NCBI RefSeq assembly: GCF_018831085.1
Contig: NZ_JAGPNM010000004.1
Location: 248,001-312,000 of the forward strand
Reading direction: 5' to 3'
DNA length: 64,000 nt
Source: Rheinheimera oceanensis
GTDB taxonomy: Bacteria; Pseudomonadota; Gammaproteobacteria; Enterobacterales; Alteromonadaceae
Part shown: positions 17,716 to 28,485 of the stretch, in pieces
Numbering within the stretch: position 1 is the first letter of the stretch
Layout: every line of letters starts with the position of its first letter
Program-made: the position numbers and the translations under genes
Notes under the pieces: generated by a model
Databases searched by the model: none
Told to the model about the DNA's origin: nothing
The model's input: the letters and a program-made list of their open reading frames with translations, nothing else

Positions 17716-19233
17716 TTATTTTTGCTCTTGTTGCTGTTTAGCCAGCCGTTTTTCCCAGAAGGTGGCGTTTTTGATACCCAGTTTTACCGGATCAAAGGTA
17801 ATGGGGCCACCTGCTTTTTTCTGCTCTTCAAAATCACGCAGACAACGCATTGTGGGTTTGTACATAAAAAATATAATCAGAATACCAACAACGTTAACCC
17901 AGGCCATCAGGCCTACACCTATATCGCCGATATTCCAGATGTACCCGGCACTGTTTACCGTACCGTAGGCCACCATAAACATCAGCAACAGTTTAAATAC
18001 GATACCTGGCAGTTTGTTATTAAACACCCGGTTTAAATAAGCCACGTTAGTTTCTGTAATGTAGTAATAGGCTAAAATAGTGGTAAAAGCGAAGAAGAAA
18101 ATAGCCAGACCTGCAAACACCTGGCCAAACTGACCAAACACACTTAATAAGGCCATTTGGGTAAAGGCAGGTGAAGCCACTTCAGTTGCCGCATCAATGT
18201 TCTGCATAATCATGGTGCCAGCACCAGTGATTGCATTAAAGTTCTCGGTTTGAATATTGTACTGCTGCGTAATTAAAATCATTAACGCTGTGGCGGTGCA
18301 AACAAACAGCGTGTCAACGTAAACCGAAAACGCCTGCACTAAGCCCTGCTGTGACGGATGATCAACTTCAGCTGCTGCCGCAGCATGCGGGCCTGTGCCC
18401 TGGCCAGCTTCATTCGAGTAGATGCCCCGCTTCACACCCCAGCCTATTGCGGCACCAAAACCAGCCTGTGCAGTAAAAGCATCAGTAAGTATCATGCCAA
18501 ACACACCAGGTACTTTGTCCAGATTAAGAAATACCACGATAAGTGCCAGTACAATGTAACCAAGCGCCATAAAAGGCACAACAATCTGGGTAAAGTGTGC
18601 AATACGCTTAATACCGCCGAAGATAATAAACGCCAGTACGATAAGGATCACGGCCAGCGCAATCAGTTTATGGGTACCTACTTCACCAAAGCTGGTTACC
18701 ACCATATTGCCGTCGCCAAAAACCTGGGTTACCGCATTACCTACGGCATTGGCCTGCACACCCGGCAAGAAGATACCGCAGCCAATAATGGCTGAAATAG
18801 CAAACAAAATACCTAACCAGCGCCAACCAAGGCAGCGCTCAAAATAATACGCCGGGCCACCGCGATACTGGCCGTTTTCTTCAACTTTATAAATTTGCCC
18901 CAACGTAGATTCAACGTAGGCCGTACTGGCGCCTAAAAATGCTACAACCCACATCCAGAACACAGCACCGGGGCCACCAAAGCCAATAGCCGCTGCTACA
19001 CCGGCAATATTACCCACACCCACCCGGCCGGATAACGACACTGCCAGCGCCTGAAATGACGAGATACCTTTAGCTGATTCACTATTATTCAGCAGCAGTT
19101 TGCACATTTCTTTAAAATGGCGAACCTGCGCAAACCGGGTGAGTATTGAGTAAAATAAGCCGGCACCAAGACACAGATAGATCAGCGCCGGGCTCCAGAT
19201 AATGCCATTTAGCGCACTAATAAAGCCTTCCAT
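17716..19233 (-). CDS. Alanine/glycine:cation symporter (AGCS family)
   Basis: A 505-residue polytopic membrane protein with about 10-11 helices and the AGCS signatures: 'ALAVSLSGRVGVGNIAGVAAAIGFGGPGAVFWMWVVA', which contains the substrate/sodium-binding stretch, and 'GWGVKRGIYSNEAGQGTGPHAAAAA'. It imports alanine or glycine with Na+. The tail is charged and Lys/Gln-rich. The start ATG follows GAAGGGAA. Monocistronic, with its own terminator. Confidence 0.93.
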   Translation of the reverse strand: MEGFISALNGIIWSPALIYLCLGAGLFYSILTRFAQVRHFKEMCKLLLNNSESAKGISSFQALAVSLSGRVGVGNIAGVAAAIGFGGPGAVFWMWVVAFLGASTAYVESTLGQIYKVEENGQYRGGPAYYFERCLGWRWLGILFAISAIIGCGIFLPGVQANAVGNAVTQVFGDGNMVVTSFGEVGTHKLIALAVILIVLAFIIFGGIKRIAHFTQIVVPFMALGYIVLALIVVFLNLDKVPGVFGMILTDAFTAQAGFGAAIGWGVKRGIYSNEAGQGTGPHAAAAAEVDHPSQQGLVQAFSVYVDTLFVCTATALMILITQQYNIQTENFNAITGAGTMIMQNIDAATEVASPAFTQMALLSVFGQFGQVFAGLAIFFFAFTTILAYYYITETNVAYLNRVFNNKLPGIVFKLLLMFMVAYGTVNSAGYIWNIGDIGVGLMAWVNVVGILIIFFMYKPTMRCLRDFEEQKKAGGPITFDPVKLGIKNATFWEKRLAKQQQEQK

Positions 19234-19315
19234 TTCCCTTCCTTATAATTATTTTTAAGCTAATTGTGTTATACGCCGCTTAATTTGCCACAGCAAAACC
19301 AGAATTGCTATGCCG

Positions 19316-20002
19316 TTAGCTGGTTTGCCGCAGATCTGCGATAATTTGCCCGGCAGCGGCAATTTCATCATCATGTGCCTGATCAACCCATGGTTCTGCC
19401 AATGCTTGCTTATACCAATCCTGCATTGCCGGCAAAGCCAACAAATTCTGCAGATAGCTGGTGGCGACTTTACTAAACACCAAGCCATAGCTTTGCATAC
19501 GAAACGCCACCGGTGCAAAAAACGCATCTGCAGCACAAAACGCCTTACCGGCTAAAAATGGCCCACCAAACTGCCTTATCCCTTGCTCAAATAATTCACT
19601 TAAGCGGTCAATGTCCTGCAAAAGAGCCGAAGTTAGCTGATGCAATTTAACGCGGTGGCCGCAGCTCATACCGCAGGTATTACGCAGTGTGTTAAAGCCG
19701 GAATGCATTTCTGCCGCTGCGCAGCGGGCAAATGCACGGGCTTTCACGTCTTTTGGCCACACCGCCGGATAGTTTTCATACAGGTATTCAGCAATAGCCA
19801 ATGAATCCCATACCACAATATCTTTTTGCACTAAACATGGCACTTTGCCTGAAGGAGAAAAAGTGCGGAATTTCTCAAAGTTACCCTGCTGGCTAAAAGG
19901 TACTAATTGCTCAATAAACGGAATATTCAGCTGGTGCATTAGTATCCAGGGCCGTAACGACCAGGAAGAATAATTTTTGTTGGCGATATAGAGTTCACGC
20001 AT
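19316..20002 (-). CDS. Glutathione S-transferase family protein
   Basis: A 228-residue GST. The N-terminal thioredoxin-fold domain shows 'IANKNYSSWSLRPWILM', where the Ser pair sits at the glutathione-activating position, then the cis-Pro segment 'GKVPCLVQKDIVVWDSLAIAEYL' with the conserved Glu/Asp-Ser. The C-terminal helical domain includes 'FLAGKAFCAADAFFAPVAFR', matching the GST N-capping motif. The substrate is not known. AAGGAG precedes the ATG well. Single gene. Confidence 0.9.
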   Translation of the reverse strand: MRELYIANKNYSSWSLRPWILMHQLNIPFIEQLVPFSQQGNFEKFRTFSPSGKVPCLVQKDIVVWDSLAIAEYLYENYPAVWPKDVKARAFARCAAAEMHSGFNTLRNTCGMSCGHRVKLHQLTSALLQDIDRLSELFEQGIRQFGGPFLAGKAFCAADAFFAPVAFRMQSYGLVFSKVATSYLQNLLALPAMQDWYKQALAEPWVDQAHDDEIAAAGQIIADLRQTS

Positions 20003-20105
20003 AGTCGGCTCCTTAGTGACGTATAGCTATTTACTATGTGCTGAAGTGACAAAAATCACAATCAGCTTTTACATCAGGCTATGTAACGCTATATAGCTGA
20101 TATAA

Positions 20106-20130
20106 AAAAGCCCCGGTTAAAGGGGCTTAG
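20106..20130 (-). terminator. Terminator of ppsA
   Basis: AAGCCCC/GGGGCTT stem (20108-20114 with 20122-20128), followed on the minus strand by CTTTTTTATA. It lies about 25 bp past the ppsA stop. Confidence 0.85.
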
Positions 20131-20155
20131 TTTGCAATATCATAGCGATAAAAAA

Positions 20156-22534
20156 TTACTGTTTACCGTATTTGTCCGCCAGATACAGCCAGGTTTCCAG
20201 CACGGTATCCGGGTTCAGCGATACGCTGTCGATGCCCTGTTGCATTAGCCAGGCGGCAAAATCGTCATGATCAGAAGGCCCCTGACCACAAATACCAATG
20301 TACTTACCTTTGGCTTTACAGGTCTTGATGGCCATTTCCAGCAACTTATAAATCGCCGGGTTACGCTCATCAAACAAATGGGCTATCAGGCCGCTGTCTC
20401 TGTCGAGCCCAAGCGTTAACTGGGTTAAGTCGTTTGAGCCAATCGAAAAACCATCAAAGTATTCTAAAAACTCCTCAGCCAGCAGTGCGTTAGATGGCAA
20501 CTCACACATCATTATCACACGCAGGCCGTTATCACCACGTTTTAAGCCATGCCCGGCCAGTAAATCAATAACACTACTTGCTTCAGCCAGTGTACGTACA
20601 AACGGGATCATAACCTCAACATTGGTAAAGCCCATTACATTACGCACCCGTTTTAATGCCTCAACTTCCAGTGCGAAGCAATCACGGAAATCTTCAGAGA
20701 TATAACGCGAGGCCCCGCGAAAGCCGATCATCGGGTTTTCTTCGTGCGGCTCGTACTGGCGCCCGCCGACTAAGTTAGCGTATTCATTTGATTTGAAATC
20801 AGACATCCGCACGATGACTTTTTGCGGCGCAAAAGCACAAGCCAAAGTGGCAATACCTTCGGTCAGCTTGGCAATATAAAACTCGACCGGGCTGGCGTAG
20901 CCAGCAATCATGTCACTAATAGTTGCTTTAAGCTCCGGAGTTTGCGCATCAAAATTCAGCAATGCCTTAGGGTGTACGCCAATCATACGGTTAATAATAA
21001 ACTCCAGCCGCGCCAGGCCAATACCGGCATGCGGCAGTTTGGCAAACGAGAACGCCCGCTCCGGGTTGCCAACGTTCATCATTATTTTTAAATCCAGCTT
21101 CGGCATTTGATCAACACGGCTGCTGGCAACTTTATAGTCCAGTTTACCTTCATAGATAAAACCGGTATCGCCTTCAGCACAAGACACCGTAACCTGCTGA
21201 CCGGTTTTAATTTTCGCTGTAGCATCGCCACAGCCAACTACCGCCGGAATACCCAGCTCACGGGCAATAATAGCCGCATGGCAGGTACGGCCACCACGAT
21301 TGGTCACAATTGCCGACGCCCGCTTCATAATTGGCTCCCAGTCCGGGTCGGTCATGTCGGTTACCAGCACATCGCCCGGCTGAATCTGCTCCATCTGCTC
21401 TATGCCTTTAAGCACCTTAGCCGTACCGGCACCAATACGCTGGCCGATAGCCCGGCCTTCTACCAATACCGGCGCTTTCGCCAATAGTTGAAAACGCTCC
21501 ATGCTGTTGCTGTCTTCGCGGCTTTTTACCGTTTCCGGCCGCGCCTGAACTATATAGAGCCTGCCGTCATTACCATCTTTTGCCCATTCGATATCCATCG
21601 CGCGGCCATAGTGCTTAGCAATAATAACGGCTTGTCTGGCCAGCTCTTCTACTTCGGCATCGGTTAGTGAAAATTGTTGGCTACGTTTTGCCTCAATATC
21701 AACTACTTTAACCTGCTTGCCATGGCCTTGTTCGCCGGAATAGATCATCTCAACTTTTTTGCTGCCTAAACTGCGTTTTACCACCGCCGGGCGGCCAGCT
21801 GCCAGTGTGGGTTTGTGTACATAGAACTCATCCGGATTAACGGCGCCCTGCACCACCATTTCACCTAAGCCATAAGAAGAGGTAATAAACACCACATCTT
21901 CAAAGCCAGATTCAGTGTCAATACTAAACATTACGCCGGAAGACGCTAAATCAGAGCGCACCATTTTTTGTACGCCAGCCGATAACGCCACACCACGGTG
22001 GTCATAACCCTGATGCACACGGTAAGAAATAGCACGATCATTAAATAACGAAGCAAACACATGTTTAATAGCAATAATCACGGCGTCATAACCGCGCACA
22101 TTTAAGAAAGTTTCCTGCTGGCCGGCAAAAGATGCATCCGGCATATCTTCGGCAGTGGCTGATGAGCGTACCGCAAAAGATACATCCTGCGCAGCGTCCG
22201 GATGCAGCTGCTGGTAAGCGTCGCGAATGGCCTGTTCCAGCTCTGGCTGAAATGGTGTTTCAATAACCCACTGCCGTATTTGCGTGCCGGCTTTGGCCAG
22301 TGCTGTTACATCGTCAACGTCCAGGCCATCGAGCAGTTGGTAAATACGCTCGTTAACGCCGCTTTGTTCAAGAAATTGGTTAAAGGCATAGGCTGTAGTA
22401 GCAAAGCCGCCAGGTACCTGTACCCCGGCATTAGCCAGATTACTGATCATTTCACCCAGTGAGGCATTTTTGCCCCCCACCCGGTTTACATCGTGCATTC
22501 CCAGGTTTTCATACCAAATCACAAATTCTTGCAC
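20156..22534 (-). CDS. ppsA: Phosphoenolpyruvate synthase
   Basis: At 792 residues this matches PpsA, which makes PEP from pyruvate and ATP for gluconeogenesis. Visible: the N-terminal ATP-grasp domain ('[22 protein letters not shown]', '[20 protein letters not shown]'), the central swivelling domain with the phosphorylated histidine in '[22 protein letters not shown]' (about residue 420), and the C-terminal PEP-binding barrel ('[14 protein letters not shown]', '[21 protein letters not shown]'). The GTG start has GGAG 7 bp upstream. It is divergent from ppsR, its likely regulator. Confidence 0.96.
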   Translation of the reverse strand: MQEFVIWYENLGMHDVNRVGGKNASLGEMISNLANAGVQVPGGFATTAYAFNQFLEQSGVNERIYQLLDGLDVDDVTALAKAGTQIRQWVIETPFQPELEQAIRDAYQQLHPDAAQDVSFAVRSSATAEDMPDASFAGQQETFLNVRGYDAVIIAIKHVFASLFNDRAISYRVHQGYDHRGVALSAGVQKMVRSDLASSGVMFSIDTESGFEDVVFITSSYGLGEMVVQGAVNPDEFYVHKPTLAAGRPAVVKRSLGSKKVEMIYSGEQGHGKQVKVVDIEAKRSQQFSLTDAEVEELARQAVIIAKHYGRAMDIEWAKDGNDGRLYIVQARPETVKSREDSNSMERFQLLAKAPVLVEGRAIGQRIGAGTAKVLKGIEQMEQIQPGDVLVTDMTDPDWEPIMKRASAIVTNRGGRTCHAAIIARELGIPAVVGCGDATAKIKTGQQVTVSCAEGDTGFIYEGKLDYKVASSRVDQMPKLDLKIMMNVGNPERAFSFAKLPHAGIGLARLEFIINRMIGVHPKALLNFDAQTPELKATISDMIAGYASPVEFYIAKLTEGIATLACAFAPQKVIVRMSDFKSNEYANLVGGRQYEPHEENPMIGFRGASRYISEDFRDCFALEVEALKRVRNVMGFTNVEVMIPFVRTLAEASSVIDLLAGHGLKRGDNGLRVIMMCELPSNALLAEEFLEYFDGFSIGSNDLTQLTLGLDRDSGLIAHLFDERNPAIYKLLEMAIKTCKAKGKYIGICGQGPSDHDDFAAWLMQQGIDSVSLNPDTVLETWLYLADKYGKQ

Positions 22535-22671
22535 AGTTCGTCTCCAATTTTTGTCGTGTGGCGTGTAAGCTTACATTCAGCATTACAGGGCCAGGCAATT
22601 TTACACTGGCGTCAGGGTTAATTAAAACCTTAATTTCAATGTAATTTTATAACAACAAAACGGAGTTTCCG
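22535..22671. promoter_or_regulatory. Shared ppsA/ppsR control region
   Basis: A 137-bp divergent intergenic stretch that must hold both promoters. I could not assign a confident -35/-10 or a known operator. CGGAG precedes the ppsR GTG and GGAG precedes the ppsA GTG. Confidence 0.5.
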
Positions 22672-23481
22672 GTGCGTACAGCCTTTTATATATCAGATGG
22701 AACCGCCATTACTGCAGAGGTGTTTGGCCATGCCTTACTTACTCTTTTTCCAGCACAATTTGAGCATGTTACTATTCCGTTTGTTGAAACCGCCGACATG
22801 GCCGAGCAGGTCAGGCAACGTATTAACGATCGTTATAAAACAACGGGGCAACGGCCATTAATCTTTCAAACCTTTGTTGATGACCAGTTACGGCAGATTA
22901 TTAACAGCAGTAATGGTGTCTGCTATGACTTTCTCAATACTTTTGTCGAGCCTATTCAGCGCGAGCTTGGTGTGGCGCCGGTACCCAAAACCCATCGTAC
23001 TCACAGCATTCATGAGCAAAGTTATGATTTTCGTATAGATGCCGTTAATTTTGCGCTGGCCAATGATGACGGTTCTAACCTGAAAAACTTTGATCAGGCC
23101 GATATTATTCTGGTGGGGGTAAGCCGCTCCGGAAAAACCCCTACCAGCCTGTATCTGGCACTGCAATACGGTATTAAAGCAGCAAATTATCCGTTTGTAG
23201 AGGAAGATATGGAACAGCTGGGTTTACCTGAGGTATTAAAGCGCAACAAGAGTAAACTGTTTGGTTTAACCATCACTGCCGAGCGTTTAAGCCAAATTCG
23301 CGAACAGCGCCGGGCCAATAGCCGCTATGCGTCGCTACGGCAGTGCCAGCTGGAGCTGGCAGAAGTAGAAAACTTATATCAGCGCGAGCAAATCCCGTTT
23401 TTAAACTCCACACATCTGTCAATTGAAGAGATTTCAGCGAAAATTATCGCCAAAACCGGGCTTAAACGGCATAAATATTAG
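22672..23481 (+). CDS. ppsR: PEP synthase regulatory kinase/pyrophosphorylase
   Basis: A 269-residue protein matching the DUF299/PpsR family, which inactivates PpsA by ADP-dependent phosphorylation of a threonine beside its catalytic His and reactivates it by phosphorolysis. Visible: '[19 protein letters not shown]' at the N-terminus, the P-loop '[15 protein letters not shown]' (about 149-163), and the C-terminal '[21 protein letters not shown]'. GTG is chosen as start on the CGGAG ribosome site. It is divergent from its target ppsA, as in E. coli. The last 4 bp overlap the convergent panE. Confidence 0.95.
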   Translation: MRTAFYISDGTAITAEVFGHALLTLFPAQFEHVTIPFVETADMAEQVRQRINDRYKTTGQRPLIFQTFVDDQLRQIINSSNGVCYDFLNTFVEPIQRELGVAPVPKTHRTHSIHEQSYDFRIDAVNFALANDDGSNLKNFDQADIILVGVSRSGKTPTSLYLALQYGIKAANYPFVEEDMEQLGLPEVLKRNKSKLFGLTITAERLSQIREQRRANSRYASLRQCQLELAEVENLYQREQIPFLNSTHLSIEEISAKIIAKTGLKRHKY

Positions 23482-24545
23482 GTTTCCAGCCTTATGTGCT
23501 GCAACATTTCACTAATAGAAAGCGGTTCACCCTCGCCGCTTTCCAGCCGCTTTATCTGTTCAACCAACAGCGTATTTACCGGTGTCGGCAACTGATACAG
23601 TTGCCCCATCCGTACCACTGCCCCGTTTAAAAACATAATTTCAGTGCGCTTTTTTGCCTGTATATCATCCCACATCGATGAGTGGGCTTGCTCATCCATC
23701 GGCAACATTTTAGCGGCAATACGGCGGAACAACATGGTAGGTAAGCGCAGTAACCACGGCAGCATGGCGTTTGGCAACCCGGTGTAGGGCACCGGGCGGA
23801 TTTTTGCCTTACTACATATTGCCAGGCATTCCTGCATGGCCGTTGCCAGTAACATACGGCTGTCGGCGTCCAGCAGTTGCTGTTTCAGCGGCAAATTGCT
23901 GATAGCATTTAATGCGTTGTTTAAGTTAAGTAATAGCTTGCCATACTCTGCCCCAGTAATATCTGTGGTCAGTTGCACCGGTAAGTGTAAATGATTAAAC
24001 ACGCTGATTACGTAATTTACCGCAGCATGCTGGTTTTGCTGCCAAATAATATTACCCGCAGTGGCACGGTGAAACTGACCAGCGCGGTTTTTTACCACGT
24101 TAAACGGTACTATGGCGCGCAGTACCGGATTAGCCAGATCCTGGTTTAACATTTCACCAATGCCGATACCGTTTTGCATAGCAATCACAGGCACTTCCGG
24201 GCGTAAAAAGCGTTTTAGCTGGGGTAGCATCGGCACCAGAGCGGGAGCTTTTACTGTCAACAGCACCACATCACATTCAATTAAACTGTTCAGCGAACTG
24301 TAAAATGCTACAGGCTGAGCGAAGTATGCCTGATGATCAAAGGAGGTTGCACTTAAACCATTGGCAGCCAGCTCCAGTGCCATAGTTTCACGACCAAAAA
24401 ATTTAACGTCCAGTGCACTGTCCTGGCATAAGTAAGCGCCAAGATAGCAGCCGACACTACCCGCGCCCACTATGCCAATGCAGTATCGCTGGCCAGCAGT
24501 AGAACACTGACCAGCATCATCCTGAGCCTGTTGTCCTGATAACAC
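23478..24545 (-). CDS. panE: 2-dehydropantoate 2-reductase (ketopantoate reductase family)
   Basis: A 355-residue NADPH-dependent enzyme. The Rossmann motif '[17 protein letters not shown]' starts at about residue 23, '[14 protein letters not shown]' and '[13 protein letters not shown]' follow, and the C-terminal helical domain has the catalytic-lysine region in '[20 protein letters not shown]'. It reduces ketopantoate to pantoate for coenzyme A. A polar N-terminal extension of 20 residues precedes the fold, and the GTG at 24545 has a good AAGGAG, so the extension seems real. It is larger than E. coli PanE (303), as in a subset of the family. It lies 22 bp downstream of the DAHP synthase gene. 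Confidence 0.85.
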   Translation of the reverse strand: MLSGQQAQDDAGQCSTAGQRYCIGIVGAGSVGCYLGAYLCQDSALDVKFFGRETMALELAANGLSATSFDHQAYFAQPVAFYSSLNSLIECDVVLLTVKAPALVPMLPQLKRFLRPEVPVIAMQNGIGIGEMLNQDLANPVLRAIVPFNVVKNRAGQFHRATAGNIIWQQNQHAAVNYVISVFNHLHLPVQLTTDITGAEYGKLLLNLNNALNAISNLPLKQQLLDADSRMLLATAMQECLAICSKAKIRPVPYTGLPNAMLPWLLRLPTMLFRRIAAKMLPMDEQAHSSMWDDIQAKKRTEIMFLNGAVVRMGQLYQLPTPVNTLLVEQIKRLESGEGEPLSISEMLQHIRLET

Positions 24546-24567
24546 TTACGCTCCTTTGAGCGCGTGA

Positions 24568-25917
24568 TTATTTACGCGCAGTGCGTAGAGTATCGGCAAT
24601 CAGGAAGGCTAATTCCAGTACCTGATCAGCATTTAACCGCGGATCGCATTGAGTAAAGTAGCGTTTACCCAAATCATGCTCACTTAAGCCATAAGCACCG
24701 CCCGTGCATTCAGTTACATGCTCACCGGTCATTTCCAGGTGAATACCACCTGCATGGCTGCCCTCGGCTTTATGCACTGCGAAGAAATTACGGATTTCAC
24801 GTAAAATAGCTTCAAAATCACGGGTTTTGTAGTCATTGCTCGCTTTTACCGTATTGCCGTGCATGGGGTCTGAGCTCCACACTACTTTGCGGCCTTCCTG
24901 CTGCACTTTACGTACCAAAGCGGGTAATTTATCGGCCAGCTTGTCGGCCCCCATACGGGTGATGAGCGTTAAACGCCCGGCGACATTGTCCGGGTTTAAT
25001 GCATCAATCAGGCGGATTAAGTCGTCCGGTTGCATACCCGGCCCCACTTTTACGCCAACCGGGTTATGAATGCCACGGAAAAACTCAATATGTGCATGAT
25101 CTAACTGGCGGGTGCGCTCACCTATCCACACCATGTGGGCCGAGCAGTCGTACCAGTCACCGGTTAACGAATCACGCCGTGTCAGGGCTTCTTCATAATT
25201 TAACAGTAAAGCTTCATGCGACGTATACAGTTGGGTTTCACGGATAGAGGGGGAGTTCTGTCCGGTAATACCGCAAATCTCCATAAAACGCAGTGCTTCC
25301 TGAATACGTTGCGCCACATCCTGATACCTGTCTTTCAGCGGGTTAGACTCAACAAAGCCCATATTCCACTTACTGACCTGATGTAAGTCAGCCAAACCAC
25401 CCTGAGCAAAAGCACGCAACAGGTTTAGCGTAGCAGCTGAATGATGATAAGCCGTGGTTAACCGGTTTGGATCAGGCAGCCTTGCTTCTTCAGTAAATTC
25501 AAAACTGTTAACAATATCACCACGGTAGCTTGGCAACGACACGCCGTTAATGGTTTCCAGATCACTTGAGCGTGGCTTGGCATATTGCCCGGCCATGCGG
25601 GCAACTTTTACTACCGGCAAACCACCTGCAAATGTCAGCACTACTGCCATTTGCAGTAATACTTTAAAGGTGTCACGAATTTTAGGAGCATTAAAATCGT
25701 TAAAGCTTTCGGCGCAGTCACCGCCCTGCAGTAAAAACCCCTGACCTTCAGCAACCTGACCCAACTGGCTAAACAGATCCCGCGTTTCCTGGGCAAACAC
25801 CAACGGCGGATATTTATGTAATTGCTGTTCAACACGGTGTAGCAAATCCTGATCCTTATAGCTTGGTTGCTGTTGGATCGGTAACTTGCGCCAGCTTTGA
25901 GGCGTCCAGGTGGTCAC
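24568..25917 (-). CDS. 3-deoxy-7-phosphoheptulonate synthase, class II
   Basis: A 449-residue class II (plant/mycobacterial-type) DAHP synthase, joining PEP and erythrose-4-phosphate at the start of the shikimate pathway. Family stretches include '[15 protein letters not shown]' (metal-binding Cys), '[18 protein letters not shown]', '[30 protein letters not shown]', '[18 protein letters not shown]' and '[18 protein letters not shown]'. It differs from E. coli AroF/G/H, which are class I and about 350 residues. The GTG start has AGGAAAA upstream. A PEP-consuming enzyme two genes from ppsA is a notable context. Confidence 0.92.
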   Translation of the reverse strand: MTTWTPQSWRKLPIQQQPSYKDQDLLHRVEQQLHKYPPLVFAQETRDLFSQLGQVAEGQGFLLQGGDCAESFNDFNAPKIRDTFKVLLQMAVVLTFAGGLPVVKVARMAGQYAKPRSSDLETINGVSLPSYRGDIVNSFEFTEEARLPDPNRLTTAYHHSAATLNLLRAFAQGGLADLHQVSKWNMGFVESNPLKDRYQDVAQRIQEALRFMEICGITGQNSPSIRETQLYTSHEALLLNYEEALTRRDSLTGDWYDCSAHMVWIGERTRQLDHAHIEFFRGIHNPVGVKVGPGMQPDDLIRLIDALNPDNVAGRLTLITRMGADKLADKLPALVRKVQQEGRKVVWSSDPMHGNTVKASNDYKTRDFEAILREIRNFFAVHKAEGSHAGGIHLEMTGEHVTECTGGAYGLSEHDLGKRYFTQCDPRLNADQVLELAFLIADTLRTARK

Positions 25918-26045
25918 GATGATTTTCCTATGTTTGATGAATTGCCATGCAAGTTATAGACTTCTGGACGTAAATTCAATGCTGAACATGGCATAATTTA
26001 TGACAATTTTATCTGCCCGCAAAAAACTGCTGCAGTTTTGCTCAG

Positions 26046-26528
26046 TCAGGCTTGCCTGGAGCGCGGATCTGACAAATATTCCACCAGGCCATCACAGCCC
26101 TGCTCAATCAGTTGCAATACCAGCGCAAAGCCACGGCTGCCACCATAATAAGGATCAGGTACTTCACTAATAGTCGGAAATTCAGGATGGTATTGTAAAA
26201 ATAGCTGTAGCTTGTGTTGATGCTCTGGCGGGCAACGGCGGTTCAGTTCCTGCAAATTATCATTATCCATTGCCAGGATCAGATCGTAGTATGCAAAGTC
26301 CTGCTCTTTTACCGGCCTGGATGTGATACCGTTAAATTTATAACCTTTCGCCTGCCCTTCACGGACACTACGTGAGTCTGGAGATTCACCGCGATGGGAT
26401 GCACTGGTGCCGGCCGATTCTATTTCAACCGCCAGTGCATATTGGGCCGCTTTATAGCGCATAACCGCATGAGCCGTGGGCGAACGGCAGATATTCCCCA
26501 GGCAAACAAACAATATTTTCCTTGGCAT
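26046..26528 (-). CDS. Low-molecular-weight protein-tyrosine phosphatase
   Basis: A 160-residue enzyme. The N-terminal P-loop 'VCLGNICRSPTAHAV' gives the CX5R motif (C9 and R15), and the C-terminal 'VPDPYYGGSRGFALVLQLIEQGCDGLVE' carries the general-acid Asp in DPYY. It hydrolyses phosphotyrosine. In polysaccharide loci such enzymes pair with Wzc kinases, but none is near, so the target is unknown. Start at ATG 26528, preceded by GGGAG; an earlier in-frame start lacks a ribosome site. Confidence 0.92.
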   Translation of the reverse strand: MPRKILFVCLGNICRSPTAHAVMRYKAAQYALAVEIESAGTSASHRGESPDSRSVREGQAKGYKFNGITSRPVKEQDFAYYDLILAMDNDNLQELNRRCPPEHQHKLQLFLQYHPEFPTISEVPDPYYGGSRGFALVLQLIEQGCDGLVEYLSDPRSRQA

Positions 26529-26663
26529 AACAACTCCCTGCATCTGAATTTTACTATGCTAGCATGCTTTGGCCTGAACGTTAAATGGTTGCATATTGCT
26601 AAGCACAGGTTCAGTATGGCGTTTCCTGACAGGAGAATTTGATTGTTTTTCGGAGAGAAGTAA

Positions 26664-27341
26664 ATGGATAAGTTTGTCAAACTTATCGTGCTGACGGAAC
26701 AAGAAACTGTACACAATATTTCACTGCTGGCGCAGTCCGTCGGCATTAAAGTACAACAACAGAGTCGTTCAGATATATTGCAAATGCCCCAACTTAAAGC
26801 AGGTACGTTACTGGCCTGCCCATATCACAGCATAGACTTAAATAAAAAAGGCATGTCGGTAGAACTGCAATGTTTACAGCAAAAAGCACCCTTATTCTTT
26901 TTTCAGGCAGAACGCGCCCTGCTTAACCCGACCCAGGCGTTGGTAAACGGCATCCGCGGTGCAATATTCCGCGACGAGCAGTTAGATCGGGTGCTGACGG
27001 CCCTGAAAACCATGATGGATGGCCAGCTGTATTACGCCCGCCCGGTAATGTCCGAATTGCTGGATGAACTGCTACTGCAAAAGCTGAACTCTACAGCCGG
27101 ACAACGTCTTGTCACAGACAGCAATCTGTTAACAAGACAAGAAAAACGTATTATTCAACTGGTAGCCGAAGGTTCGCGTAATAAAGAAATTGCCGATAAC
27201 CTCAATATCAGTGCTCATACTGTAAAAGCGCATATGTCTTCGATATTCCGCAAAACCCAGGCCCGAAACCGGGTAGAGCTGCTGCGATGGCTGCAGCAGC
27301 CCGGTAGAAATGATCAGCCCTCGCTGGTAAGACCGGCCTGA
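26664..27341 (+). CDS. csgD: LuxR-type regulator, CsgD-like
   Basis: A 225-residue protein with a receiver-like N-terminal half that lacks the usual acidic phosphorylation pocket and a C-terminal HTH of LuxR type: 'LTRQEKRIIQLVAEGSRNKEIADNLNISAHTVKAHMSSIFRKTQARNRVELLRWL' region, about residues 150-208. This is the CsgD architecture (master activator of curli and biofilm matrix), and its location next to csgG supports that. The ATG follows GGAGAGAAGTAA. Its 3' end overlaps the convergent csgG by 28 bp, unlike the enteric csgDEFG layout. Confidence 0.82.
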   Translation: MDKFVKLIVLTEQETVHNISLLAQSVGIKVQQQSRSDILQMPQLKAGTLLACPYHSIDLNKKGMSVELQCLQQKAPLFFFQAERALLNPTQALVNGIRGAIFRDEQLDRVLTALKTMMDGQLYYARPVMSELLDELLLQKLNSTAGQRLVTDSNLLTRQEKRIIQLVAEGSRNKEIADNLNISAHTVKAHMSSIFRKTQARNRVELLRWLQQPGRNDQPSLVRPA

Positions 27342-28090
27342 GTATCTGCCCGCCAAAACCCACGTTGCTGGCCCTGACTTATCAGTTCAGCAACGGCGGT
27401 TTCAATGGCCTGCTTCACACAGTACTGTACCGGCTCGTTGGTTGAGTAGCCACCTTCTGCTTCCAATAAACGATTTAACGATACATAACGAAACAGCCCG
27501 GCCCGCAATTCTTGCGAAAATACCTTTTTATTGCTGGCAACAGACAACAATACCTGGCCGGTATGTACATCCACTGCGCGCAGATAAATGGTAACCTGAT
27601 CTTCACGATATAACTCAGATGCACCTACGCCGAAATATTCCGCACCTATACCCCCGGTTGTCAGGTTGGTTTCATAACTAATAATACCGCCTTCAAACAG
27701 TAAGCGCGCTTCTTTTAGCGGTGGCAGCTCAGCCGCCTTTTTATTCGAGCCATGAATTTTACGTTCCGTTAGCAGGTTTTGCAGTCCCTCACGCTCAAGC
27801 GGTGCAAACCAGCCACTGTCCAGCAAGGTTTGAGTCAATATAGAGGTAGCGCCCTGTGTAACAGCGGTAGAAAAACTGGATACATTCGCCTGAGGCTTGT
27901 ATTGCCCGGTTTGATCACGAAACGTATACACTGACACCGGAATAGCCAGCCTGGGTTTATTACCTTGCTGTAATTCCTGCATCAGCGTGCTGGGTACGTC
28001 AATACTGGCAGCAGAGATATTAATTGCCGGTTTGGGTAATAACGAACAGCCGCTCAGCAACACTGCGGTAAGGAAGAATACTGCTTTCAT
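27314..28090 (-). CDS. csgG: Curli export channel lipoprotein
   Basis: A 258-residue lipoprotein: signal peptide ending in the lipobox 'LLSGC' with C15 as the lipid site. The mature part matches CsgG: 'RLAIPVSVYTFRDQTGQYK', 'ILTQTLLDSGWFAPLEREGLQNLL', 'ARLLFEGGIISYETNLTTGG', and 'VQYCVKQAIETAVAELI'. It forms the nonameric outer-membrane pore for curlin subunits with CsgE and CsgF. It is translated right after csgF (adjacent stop and start, GGAGG in the csgF end). Last gene of the csgBAEFG unit. Confidence 0.95.
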   Translation of the reverse strand: MKAVFFLTAVLLSGCSLLPKPAINISAASIDVPSTLMQELQQGNKPRLAIPVSVYTFRDQTGQYKPQANVSSFSTAVTQGATSILTQTLLDSGWFAPLEREGLQNLLTERKIHGSNKKAAELPPLKEARLLFEGGIISYETNLTTGGIGAEYFGVGASELYREDQVTIYLRAVDVHTGQVLLSVASNKKVFSQELRAGLFRYVSLNRLLEAEGGYSTNEPVQYCVKQAIETAVAELISQGQQRGFWRADTQAGLTSEG

Positions 28091-28474
28091 TTATCCTCCA
28101 ATTACCGGAATAGTAATAATGGTCACTTCACCGCTATTAAGGTTGGTGATATTTACAATGACACTGCCATCTGAGTCAGTAACAACCTCCACCATAAACT
28201 CGCCGGTGTTATATACCCCCTCAACCAACTCGCCGTCAGCTATGCGTCTTGTTAACGAGTTAATAATATTACGCTCTAAGGCATCACGAAACTTATCAAC
28301 GAATGACTGGCCCGGTTTAGCGGCAGTATGAGCATTTTGGCTTTGGGCTTTTTGCAGTAAAAAGTTTCCGTTTAATGCATTGCCGCCAAAACTGGGGTTT
28401 ATTGGTGTATACACCAGCTCAGTTGCCTGAATACCGGCGCTTAGCATGAATAACGGCAGAAATATCCACTTCAT
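28091..28474 (-). CDS. csgF: Curli assembly factor
   Basis: A 127-residue secreted protein: signal peptide ending '...AGIQA', then the family motif 'TELVYTPINPSFGG' at the mature N-terminus, which plugs into the CsgG channel, then 'NPLNGNFLLQKAQSQN'-type polar sequence (here 'NALNGNFLLQKAQSQN'). It anchors the minor curlin at the outer face of CsgG. The ATG at 28474 has AAAGGA upstream; a start five codons earlier is less likely. Confidence 0.95.
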   Translation of the reverse strand: MKWIFLPLFMLSAGIQATELVYTPINPSFGGNALNGNFLLQKAQSQNAHTAAKPGQSFVDKFRDALERNIINSLTRRIADGELVEGVYNTGEFMVEVVTDSDGSVIVNITNLNSGEVTIITIPVIGG

Positions 28475-28485
28475 TTTTAATCCTT

